Assembly (NCBI GenBank): GCA_026421135.1
Contig: JAPKCR010000196.1
Coordinates: forward strand, 1 to 5,571
DNA length: 5,571 bases
DNA from: Sulfitobacter sp.
Lineage (GTDB): Bacteria; Pseudomonadota; Alphaproteobacteria; Rhodobacterales; Rhodobacteraceae
Direction: 5' to 3'
The notes below the pieces were generated by a model. The model had not been told where the DNA came from, did no database searches, and worked only from the letters and a program-made list of their open reading frames with translations. How positions within the stretch are numbered: the first letter of the stretch is position 1; each line of letters starts with the position of its first letter. Shown here in pieces: positions 1 to 5,571 of the stretch. The translations under genes and the position numbers were made by a program.

Positions 1-317
1 CAGACACAGACGGTGCATGGACCACACAACGCTTTTTCGATCCGCTGGATCTGCGCCACGACATGCATGTGAACATTGTGACGTTTCAGCCGGGCGGGGT
101 CATTCCCTTTGCTGAAACCCACGTGATGGAGCACGGTTTATACGTACTCCAAGGGACCGCGGACTATTTGCTGAACCGGGACTGGGTACCTGTGGTGCCG
201 GGCGATTTCATGTGGTTGCGTGCCTTTTGCCCGCAGGCCTGTGTCGCAACCGGAACCGAGCCGTTCCGCTATTTGCTGTACAAGGATGTGAACCGCCACA
301 TGCCGCTTGCCCTGTGA
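1..317 (+). CDS. allE: (S)-ureidoglycine aminohydrolase, C-terminal cupin (5' partial)
   Basis: The first complete codon is at position 3, and 104 residues run to the TGA at 315-317. The protein is the C-terminal cupin half of the bicupin (S)-ureidoglycine aminohydrolase (YlbA/UGHY), a cytosolic, Mn-dependent enzyme of about 250-280 residues that releases ammonia from (S)-ureidoglycine to give (S)-ureidoglycolate. The segment RHDMHVNIVTFQPGG is typical of the family. The cupin metal site is visible as E38, H40 and H44 in ETHVMEH, plus Q78 in CPQAC, numbered from the first complete codon. That spacing matches the Mn ligands I recall for the plant enzyme. The tail KDVNRHMPLAL resembles the family C-terminus (KDCNRDVEI in E. 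coli as I remember it). The N-terminal cupin and the start lie outside the window. The stop overlaps the start of allA by 4 bp, so the two consecutive pathway enzymes are probably translationally coupled. Confidence 0.93.
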   Translation, partial: DTDGAWTTQRFFDPLDLRHDMHVNIVTFQPGGVIPFAETHVMEHGLYVLQGTADYLLNRDWVPVVPGDFMWLRAFCPQACVATGTEPFRYLLYKDVNRHMPLAL

Positions 318-802
318 CCCGCGTCATCAAAGTTGAGCCACTGACGTCGGACGCCTTTGCGCCGTTTGGTGACATTCTGGATGCATCCGGCAGCCCGGAC
401 AAAATGATCAACGGTGGGCTATGTGGACGGTACCATGATCTGGCTACGCTTGATTTCGGGTCCGACGGGCGCGCAGGGATTAGCATTTTTGACGCGCAAG
501 CGCGCAGCTTGCCCTATACGCTGGACCTTCTTGAGCGCCACCCCGAGGGCTCGCAAGCTTTTTTGCCCATGACAGATGCCCCGTTTCTGGTCATTGCTGC
601 CCCAGATAAGGATGGCGTTCCAGGTGTACCCCGTGCCTTTCTGACCAAACCCTATCAGGGCATCAATTTCCATCGTGGCACATGGCACGGTGTGCTTACC
701 CCGTTGGCCGAGCCCGGCCTTTTCGCTGTGGTTGACCGGATCGGTGCTTCGCCAAACCTTGACGAATTCATGATTGATCCGCCTTATACCATCACGACCT
801 AA
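314..802 (+). CDS. allA: Ureidoglycolate lyase
   Basis: Ureidoglycolate lyase (AllA family, EC 4.3.2.3) cleaves (S)-ureidoglycolate to glyoxylate and urea in the cytosol, the last step of the allantoin branch. I chose the GTG at 314 because it gives 162 residues (E. coli AllA is about 160) and begins MTRVIKVEPLTSDAFAPFGD, which aligns with the usual family N-terminus. The ATG at 212 would add 34 residues that are only an out-of-frame reading of allE. Family landmarks are INGGLCGRYHDLA (residues 32-44), ERHPEGSQAFLPM (74-86), the conserved histidine motif GINFHRGTWHGVL (116-128) and VVDRIG (139-144). No convincing Shine-Dalgarno precedes the GTG. The GTGA overlap with the allE stop suggests expression by translational coupling. 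The gene ends in TAA, 54 bp before the permease start. Confidence 0.95.
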   Translation: MTRVIKVEPLTSDAFAPFGDILDASGSPDKMINGGLCGRYHDLATLDFGSDGRAGISIFDAQARSLPYTLDLLERHPEGSQAFLPMTDAPFLVIAAPDKDGVPGVPRAFLTKPYQGINFHRGTWHGVLTPLAEPGLFAVVDRIGASPNLDEFMIDPPYTITT

Positions 803-843
803 AAAAATATGGATCGCGTAAAAAAAAGCGGCCAGCCACCAAC

Positions 844-849
844 AAGGGA
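844..849 (+). promoter_or_regulatory. Ribosome binding site of the purine permease
   Basis: AAGGGA lies 7 nt before the ATG at 857. This decides the start: the in-frame upstream ATG at 809 has only an A-rich tract before it and would add 16 hydrophilic residues not expected for this family. Confidence 0.7.
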
Positions 850-856
850 CAGATAC

Positions 857-2284
857 ATGACAAGTAACTCTATAGGGACGCCAGAACAGCTGCGCGATCC
901 AAATTTCACCCCATCACTTGGCCGCGCCATTCCGCTGGGTATCCAGCATGTTCTGGCGATGTTCGTTTCAAACGTAACGCCAGCCATTATCGTCGCCGGG
1001 GCCGCTGGCTTTGGCTTTGGTTCCAATTCGCCTGACTTCCCCGAACTTCTGTATCTGATCCAGATGTCGATGCTGTTTGCCGGCGTCGCGACCTTGTTGC
1101 AGACCATCACCATCGGCCCAATCGGCGCTGGGCTGCCCATTGTCCAAGGCACATCATTCGCGTTTATCCCGATTATGATCCCGTTGGTGGCAGGAAAGGG
1201 TGTCGATGGTCTTGCCGCTTTGTTCGGCGGCATCGTCATCGGTGGTATTTTTCACGCCTGCCTTGGCTTGTTCATCGGTAAAATCCGCTTTGCGTTACCG
1301 CCACTGGTTACCGGGCTGGTTGTCACGATGATCGGTCTGGCACTTGTTAAGGTTGGTATTCAATACGCAGCGGGCGGTGTCCCGGCGATTGGTACGCCGG
1401 AATACGGCAGCCTACTGAACTGGTCTGCGGCGCTGGTTGTAATATTCGTTACCCTCGGCATCAAGTTCTTCACGAGAGGTATGCTGTCCATCTCGGCGGT
1501 GCTGATTGGCCTGATCGTGGGTTACATCTATGCGCTCGGCATCGGTATGCTAACCTTCGATGCGATCGCCAGTTCATGGACTCGCTCCGCCGTATTCGCT
1601 TTGCCAAACCCCTTCAAATACGGATTTGAATTCTCGGTCGCGGCAATCATCGGATTTTGCCTAATGGCATTCATCTCGGCGATTGAAACCGTGGGCGACG
1701 TGTCAGGGATAACTAAAGGCGGCGCAGGACGCGAGGCGACGGACAAGGAAATTCAGGGCGCGACCTTTGCTGACGGTATCGGCACGGCAATCGCCGGCGT
1801 GTTCGGCGGCCTGCCCAACACGTCGTTCAGCCAAAACGTTGGCCTGATTGCCATGACCGGAGTCATGAGCCGCCATGTCGTGACCATTGGTGCCATCTTT
1901 CTGATCATCTGTGGCCTTGTGCCCAAAGTCGGCGGTATCATCCGCACCATCCCGATCGAAGTACTGGGTGGCGGCGTTATCGTGATGTTTGGTATGGTGG
2001 TCGCTGCAGGTATGTCGATGCTGTCAGATGTGGATTGGAACCGTCGCAACATGGTGATCTTTGCAATCTCGATCTCCATCGGTCTGGGCCTACAACTGGA
2101 ACCGGGTGCGGTTCAACACCTCCCGGCAACGTTGAAAATCCTGATGACCAGCGGTCTGCTTCCCGCAGCCCTGATCGCCATTGTCCTCAACCTTCTACTG
2201 CCCCAAGAACTGGCCGAGGAATCAACCGAAGAAGTTTCCGGCGGTATGTCCGGTCACTCCAAAGGCAGCCTGCCGCACAAATGA
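857..2284 (+). CDS. NCS2-family purine (urate/xanthine) permease
   Basis: This 475-residue inner-membrane transporter belongs to the nucleobase:cation symporter-2 (NAT/NCS2, uracil-xanthine permease) family, whose bacterial purine members mostly couple uptake to protons. Visible hallmarks are the QH pair in the first helix (residues 30-31, GIQHVLAMF), QGTSFAF (97-103), the helix-8 motif SAIETVGD with the conserved E277, and the NAT signature QNVGLIAMTG (326-335). About 12-14 hydrophobic segments are spread from residue 30 to 450, consistent with the 14-helix fold, followed by a charged C-terminal tail of about 25 residues. Gln at signature position 1 and Gly at the end fit purine carriers rather than uracil carriers, which typically have ENxG...TR. 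The position between allA and puuD makes urate the best guess, with xanthine possible. The ATG at 857 is chosen for its Shine-Dalgarno. A hairpin starts 6 nt after the stop. I assign no gene symbol because substrate-specific names cannot be settled from sequence alone. Confidence 0.92.
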   Translation: MTSNSIGTPEQLRDPNFTPSLGRAIPLGIQHVLAMFVSNVTPAIIVAGAAGFGFGSNSPDFPELLYLIQMSMLFAGVATLLQTITIGPIGAGLPIVQGTSFAFIPIMIPLVAGKGVDGLAALFGGIVIGGIFHACLGLFIGKIRFALPPLVTGLVVTMIGLALVKVGIQYAAGGVPAIGTPEYGSLLNWSAALVVIFVTLGIKFFTRGMLSISAVLIGLIVGYIYALGIGMLTFDAIASSWTRSAVFALPNPFKYGFEFSVAAIIGFCLMAFISAIETVGDVSGITKGGAGREATDKEIQGATFADGIGTAIAGVFGGLPNTSFSQNVGLIAMTGVMSRHVVTIGAIFLIICGLVPKVGGIIRTIPIEVLGGGVIVMFGMVVAAGMSMLSDVDWNRRNMVIFAISISIGLGLQLEPGAVQHLPATLKILMTSGLLPAALIAIVLNLLLPQELAEESTEEVSGGMSGHSKGSLPHK

Positions 2285-2290
2285 ACCCCT

Positions 2291-2320
2291 GTCAGAGAGG
2301 CTCCCTGCCTCTCTGACTTT
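2291..2320 (+). terminator. Intrinsic terminator-like hairpin after the permease
   Basis: A perfect 11-bp inverted repeat (GTCAGAGAGGC at 2291-2301, GCCTCTCTGAC at 2307-2317) encloses the loop TCCCT and is followed by TTTC. It starts 6 nt after the permease stop. The T tract is short, so termination may be partial. On the minus strand no T run follows, so it would act only in the + direction. It may separate or attenuate puuD expression relative to allE-allA-permease. Confidence 0.7.
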
Positions 2321-2390
2321 CAAATACCCCCGCTGGTGGCATCCGCGCTGAAAACCAAGCGCGCCCCCGGCGGCACCTTCCCAACCGCGA
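2318..2390. repeat. Possible Rhodobacteraceae intergenic repeat with a small GC hairpin
   Basis: The intergenic sequence holds TTTCAAATACCCCCGCTGG followed by a 6-bp inverted repeat, CGCGCT (2344-2349) and AGCGCG (2358-2363), around an 8-nt A-rich loop. C-runs lie on both sides: CCCCCGCTGG near 2327 and CCCCCGGCGG at 2364-2373. From memory, the reverse complement (GGCGGGGGTATTTGAAA-like) resembles a motif common between genes in Roseobacter-group genomes. I cannot confirm this here because only one copy is in the window. No ORF or clear promoter is seen in it. Confidence 0.35.
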
Positions 2391-2394
2391 AAGC

Positions 2395-2399
2395 AAGGA
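2395..2399 (+). promoter_or_regulatory. puuD: Ribosome binding site of puuD
   Basis: AAGGA lies 7 nt before the ATG at 2407, a standard Shine-Dalgarno arrangement that supports this start. Confidence 0.7.
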
Positions 2400-2406
2400 T
2401 TCTAAC

Positions 2407-3630
2407 ATGTACGATATGGCTGCTATGGGCGCTTGGATCGAATTAGCTGTCCGCTGGGTGCATGTCATTACGGCCATCGCATGGATCGGATCGTCATTCT
2501 ATTTTATCGCGCTCGATCTGGGCCTGCACCGTGACCGTAACCTGAAATCCGGCGCGGATGGAGAGGAATGGCAGGTCCATGGCGGCGGGTTCTATCACGT
2601 TCAAAAATACCTCGTCGCGCCTGCGCAGATGCCCGACGATCTGGTCTGGTTCAAATGGGAAAGTTATTCGACATGGCTGTCGGGCTTTGCCCTGCTAATC
2701 CTCGTTTATTACCTTGGCGCTGAATTCTATCTCGTTGATCCAGCAGTGGCTGATCTGGCAACATGGCAGGCGGTTGGCATTTCGATGCTGTCGCTGGCTT
2801 TTGGCTGGATCGTCTATGACCTGATCTGCAAAAGCAAATTTGGCGATGACAACACGCGGCTGATGATCGGCCTGTATGTAATCCTTGTTGCGATGGCTTA
2901 TTTTTACACGTCGGTGTTTTCGGGCCGTGCAGCCCTGTTGCACCTTGGTGCGTTCACTGCGACGATCATGTCAGCCAACGTGTTTTTCATCATCATGCCG
3001 AACCAGCGTATTGTTGTGGCCGACCTCAAGGCCGGGCGTACGCCAGACGCGAAATACGGTAAAATCGCCAAGCAACGCAGCACACATAACAACTATCTCA
3101 CCTTGCCGGTGATCTTCTTAATGCTGTCCAACCACTACCCACTGGCCTTTGCCTCTGAAATGAACTGGCTGATCGCGGCGCTGGTGTTTTTAATGGGTGT
3201 GACGATCCGGCATTATTTTAACAGCCTTCATTCGCGCGCTGGCAACCCGATTTGGACATGGCTAGCCACGGCACTATTGTTCATCACGATTATCTGGCTG
3301 TCCACGGCACCCATGTTTCGGACGGTCGAACCTGAGGAAGCGACCGGCCCGTCCCTGCGTTTCGCCCAAGCAGACGGATTTGACCAAGTCCACGACATCG
3401 TGCTGGGCCGGTGCAGCATGTGCCACGCGGCAGAGCCATCGTGGGACGGTATGATGTGGCCCCCCAAAGGTGTACGGCTTGAGACCGAGCACCAGATCGC
3501 AAAAGCGGCAAAACAAATCTATTTGCAAGCCGGCGTGACCCACGCGATGCCGCCTGCCAACTTAAGCTATATGCGTGCCGATGAACGTGCGCAGATCGTT
3601 GCATGGTATAAAGCGGCAATGGATCAATAA
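2407..3630 (+). CDS. puuD: Membrane cytochrome-c urate oxidase PuuD
   Basis: PuuD (407 residues) oxidises urate to 5-hydroxyisourate. Unlike soluble uricase, the family uses an integral-membrane domain fused to a cytochrome c and passes electrons to the respiratory chain, so it is not expected to release H2O2. About eight hydrophobic helices are visible (near residues 12-38, 89-110, 120-141, 152-170, 175-197, 229-247, 252-268 and 282-302). They are followed by a small c-type cytochrome domain with heme-attachment motif CSMCH (336-340) and a likely axial methionine M381 in HAMPPAN. Family-typical stretches are RWVHVITAIAWIGSSFYF and KQRSTHNNYLTLPVIFLML. An even helix number with a periplasmic heme domain implies a periplasmic N-terminus; heme ligation would need the Ccm system. 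The length and domain order look complete. It lies 122 bp after the permease, behind a hairpin, so it may have its own promoter or be read through. A canonical -35/-10 pair is not evident. Confidence 0.93.
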   Translation: MYDMAAMGAWIELAVRWVHVITAIAWIGSSFYFIALDLGLHRDRNLKSGADGEEWQVHGGGFYHVQKYLVAPAQMPDDLVWFKWESYSTWLSGFALLILVYYLGAEFYLVDPAVADLATWQAVGISMLSLAFGWIVYDLICKSKFGDDNTRLMIGLYVILVAMAYFYTSVFSGRAALLHLGAFTATIMSANVFFIIMPNQRIVVADLKAGRTPDAKYGKIAKQRSTHNNYLTLPVIFLMLSNHYPLAFASEMNWLIAALVFLMGVTIRHYFNSLHSRAGNPIWTWLATALLFITIIWLSTAPMFRTVEPEEATGPSLRFAQADGFDQVHDIVLGRCSMCHAAEPSWDGMMWPPKGVRLETEHQIAKAAKQIYLQAGVTHAMPPANLSYMRADERAQIVAWYKAAMDQ

Positions 3631-3702
3631 CGCTAAATCAGTGCCGCTACCTCCGCCATTCAACCTTTCAGAATCGCGCAGAGTTATGCTAGCTCTAGCG
3701 TT
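3631..3702 (+). promoter_or_regulatory. Spacer with candidate mutL promoter and start region
   Basis: This 72-bp gap separates the purine genes from mutL. TATGCT at 3685-3690 could be a -10 box (4 of 6 consensus matches), but no good -35 lies at the right distance. If used, transcription would begin only about 6 nt before the mutL ATG. The near-palindrome GCTAG-CT-CTAGC (3688-3699) follows it directly, and GTTATG is repeated at 3683-3688 and 3700-3705, the second copy containing the mutL start codon. No terminator for puuD is evident. Confidence 0.3.
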
Positions 3703-5544
3703 ATGGCTCATCCAAACCCCAATATAGGCGATCTAGCGCCGGTTATCCGTCAGCTTGACGACTCGGCTATCAATCGCATCGCAGCGGGCGAGGTTGTTGA
3801 ACGCCCTGCCTCTGCCGTCAAGGAACTGGTCGAGAACGCCATTGATGCAGGCGCGCGTCAGATCATCGTTGAATATGCCGATGGCGGAAAGACCTTGATC
3901 CGCGTGACCGATGACGGCTGCGGTATTCCTGCAAGCGATCTGGCGCTGGCCTTGTCGCGCCATGCGACTTCTAAAATCGACGGCTCTGATCTTCTGAACA
4001 TCCACACATTCGGCTTTCGGGGCGAGGCGTTGCCATCGCTGGGTGCCGTGGGCCGTTTGACGATCACCAGCCGCGTTGCGGGCCAAGACGGTGCCGAGAT
4101 CACCGTGAACGGTGGTCAAACCGGCCCCGTGCGACCCGCTGCCCTAAACGGCGGCACAATAGTCACCTTACGTGACTTGTTTTTTGCCACACCCGCGCGG
4201 CTGAAATTTTTGCGCACTGACCGCGCCGAGGCACAGGCAATTTCGGACATCATCAAACGTCTGGCCATGGCCGAGCCCTTTGTGCGCTTTACCTTGCGCG
4301 ACGTATCGGGTGACGGGCCGGGCCGCGAGGTGTTCCGCGCCGAGGCTGAACAAGGCGACATGTTCGCCGCCCTGCATGGTCGCTTGGCGCAGGTCTTGGG
4401 GCGCGAGTTTGCGGATAATTCCCTGCCCATCGATGCAGAGCGCGAAGGGTTACACCTGACAGGTTTCGCGGCTTTGCCGACCTATTCACGCGGGTCAGCC
4501 GTGGCGCAGTACCTGTTCGTGAACGGGCGTCCGGTTCGGGACAAACTGCTGGTAGGGGCCCTACGGGGCGCTTACTTTGATCTTCTCAGCCGTGACCGAC
4601 ATCCAGCAGCTGCACTCTTCCTTGATTGTGACCCGACCTTGGTTGATGTGAACGTGCATCCCGCGAAATCAGAGGTCCGGTTTCGTGACCCAGGCTTGGC
4701 GCGTGGCCTAATCGTATCGGGCCTGCGCCATGCCTTGGCTGATGCGGGGCATCGTGCATCGACCACTGTGGCTGATGCGACACTGGGGGCGATGCGGCCT
4801 GAACAAGCGGGCGCGCGGGTCTATCAGATGGACCGCCCTTCGCTGGGCGCGCGGACTGCGGCCTATCAGGCGCAGGCACCGGGATTTGCCGAAACCGCTG
4901 GCATGTGGGGCAGGGTGGAAACGCCGGCTGACCCTGTGATGGACGAACCGCAAGAGGTGCCTGACTATCCATTGGGCACAGCACGAGGCCAAGTCCACGA
5001 GAATTACATCATCGCGCAGACTGCGACAGGCATGGTCATCGTTGACCAGCACGCGGCGCATGAACGGCTGGTCTATGAGAAATTGAAACGCCAGATGGCG
5101 GAAAATGGAGTTGCCGCTCAGGCGTTGTTGATTCCCGAGATCGTCGACCTTTCCGCATCCGATTGCGCGCGATTGCTGGATGTGGCCGATGAACTAACCA
5201 AATTGGGCCTGACGATTGAACCCTTTGGTGGCAGCGCTATCGCGGTGCGCGAAACGCCCGCGATACTGGGCACCGTGGATGCCAAGGCGATGATCCTTGA
5301 TATTCTTGACGAACTGGCCGACCAGAACGAAAGCAATACCGTCCAAGCGCGGATCGAGGCGATTTTAAGCCGCGTGGCCTGTCACGGTTCGATTAGATCG
5401 GGCCGCTGGATGCGCGGCGAAGAGATGAACGCCCTGCTGCGCGAGATGGAGGCGACACCCCATTCCGGTCAATGCAACCACGGGCGGCCCACCTATGTTG
5501 AGCTGAAGTTGAGCGACATTGAACGGCTGTTCGGGCGCACATGA
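3703..5544 (+). CDS. mutL: DNA mismatch repair protein MutL with endonuclease motifs
   Basis: MutL (613 residues) couples mismatch recognition by MutS to strand incision and removal. The N-terminal GHKL ATPase has E41 and N45 in KELVENAIDAG, DDGCG (70-74), HATSK (87-91), GFRGEAL (104-110) and FATPARLKFL (161-170). The transducer domain contains DVNVHPAKSEVRF with K322. A variable linker spans about 345-425. The C-terminal domain carries the latent metal-dependent endonuclease signatures DQHAAHERLVYE (448-459, matching DQHA-x2-E-x4-E), ACHGSIRSG (559-567) and CNHGRP (591-596), plus QALLIP (473-478), resembling the beta-clamp-binding motif. This fits a MutH-independent nicking MutL, as usual in Alphaproteobacteria. 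ATG 3703 leaves a short variable N-terminus before VIRQLDDSAINRIAAGEVVERP. No other in-frame start is visible close upstream, but no Shine-Dalgarno is present either. The TGA overlaps the next start. Confidence 0.97.
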   Translation: MAHPNPNIGDLAPVIRQLDDSAINRIAAGEVVERPASAVKELVENAIDAGARQIIVEYADGGKTLIRVTDDGCGIPASDLALALSRHATSKIDGSDLLNIHTFGFRGEALPSLGAVGRLTITSRVAGQDGAEITVNGGQTGPVRPAALNGGTIVTLRDLFFATPARLKFLRTDRAEAQAISDIIKRLAMAEPFVRFTLRDVSGDGPGREVFRAEAEQGDMFAALHGRLAQVLGREFADNSLPIDAEREGLHLTGFAALPTYSRGSAVAQYLFVNGRPVRDKLLVGALRGAYFDLLSRDRHPAAALFLDCDPTLVDVNVHPAKSEVRFRDPGLARGLIVSGLRHALADAGHRASTTVADATLGAMRPEQAGARVYQMDRPSLGARTAAYQAQAPGFAETAGMWGRVETPADPVMDEPQEVPDYPLGTARGQVHENYIIAQTATGMVIVDQHAAHERLVYEKLKRQMAENGVAAQALLIPEIVDLSASDCARLLDVADELTKLGLTIEPFGGSAIAVRETPAILGTVDAKAMILDILDELADQNESNTVQARIEAILSRVACHGSIRSGRWMRGEEMNALLREMEATPHSGQCNHGRPTYVELKLSDIERLFGRT

Positions 5545-5571
5545 TCCAGATCGGCGGGCAAAGCTATGCGT
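5541..5571 (+). CDS. Start of an unidentified gene coupled to mutL (3' partial)
   Basis: An ATG at 5541 overlaps the mutL TGA as ATGA, and ten codons (MIQIGGQSYA) are in the window before it ends. The 4-bp overlap suggests translational coupling with mutL. Ten residues cannot identify a family. From memory, a gene for an RmuC-like DNA recombination protein can follow mutL in some Rhodobacteraceae and may begin similarly, but this is a guess. Confidence 0.5.
   Translation, partial: MIQIGGQSYA

Noticed and set aside
212..313. N-terminal extension of AllA from the ATG at 212
   Set aside because: It overlaps the well-supported allE cupin, gives no family-like residues, and would exceed the normal AllA length; GTG 314 fits the family start.
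809..856. Permease start at the ATG at 809
   Set aside because: No Shine-Dalgarno, and the 16 added residues are hydrophilic and atypical; ATG 857 has AAGGGA at 7 nt spacing.
799..1239. Minus-strand 146-codon ORF
   Set aside because: Antisense shadow of the NCS2 permease; its proline/isoleucine-rich translation shows no recognisable domain.
2035..2316. Plus-strand 93-codon ORF overlapping the permease 3' end
   Set aside because: Out-of-frame reading of the permease gene that runs into the hairpin; composition is typical of a shadow frame.
4586..4984. Minus-strand 132-codon ORF within mutL
   Set aside because: Antisense shadow of the mutL linker region; arginine/proline-rich low-complexity translation and no start context.
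1..5571. Undescribed defence, mobile or RNA system
   Set aside because: Both strands are accounted for by known purine-catabolism and mismatch-repair genes with short spacers. No repeat arrays, integrase or transposase, tRNA or unexplained long non-coding stretch was seen.

Overview
The window is an alphaproteobacterial chromosomal segment, most likely from a marine-type Rhodobacteraceae (Roseobacter group). This rests on the protein flavour of all genes, the moderately high G+C, a MutL carrying endonuclease motifs (as in MutH-lacking lineages), and a membrane cytochrome-c urate oxidase (PuuD). The family-level placement is inferred from remembered protein similarity, not from a database search.

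Layout, all on the + strand: (1) 1-317, the 3' end of an (S)-ureidoglycine aminohydrolase (bicupin, AllE/YlbA/UGHY type); (2) 314-802, ureidoglycolate lyase AllA, starting at a GTG that overlaps the previous stop codon; (3) 857-2284, an NCS2-family purine permease, probably for urate and/or xanthine; (4) 2285-2406, an intergenic region with a perfect 11-bp-stem hairpin just after the permease stop, then a GC-rich stretch that looks like a Rhodobacteraceae intergenic repeat; (5) 2407-3630, PuuD, an eight-helix membrane protein with a C-terminal cytochrome c domain; (6) 3703-5544, mutL, complete; (7) 5541-5571, the first ten codons of another gene overlapping the mutL stop by 4 bp.

Genes 1-3 and puuD form a urate-to-glyoxylate purine degradation cluster. 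The permease would import the purine. PuuD would oxidise urate to 5-hydroxyisourate using cytochrome c rather than O2-dependent soluble uricase. Further steps, not seen here and probably encoded upstream or elsewhere, would give ureidoglycine. AllE deaminates ureidoglycine to (S)-ureidoglycolate and AllA splits that to glyoxylate and urea. mutL and the gene after it belong to a separate DNA-repair neighbourhood.

I see no mobile element, CRISPR array, tRNA or rRNA, and no sign of an undescribed system. The points worth a second look are regulatory: the terminator-like hairpin between permease and puuD, the repeat-like segment after it, and the unusual mutL start region.
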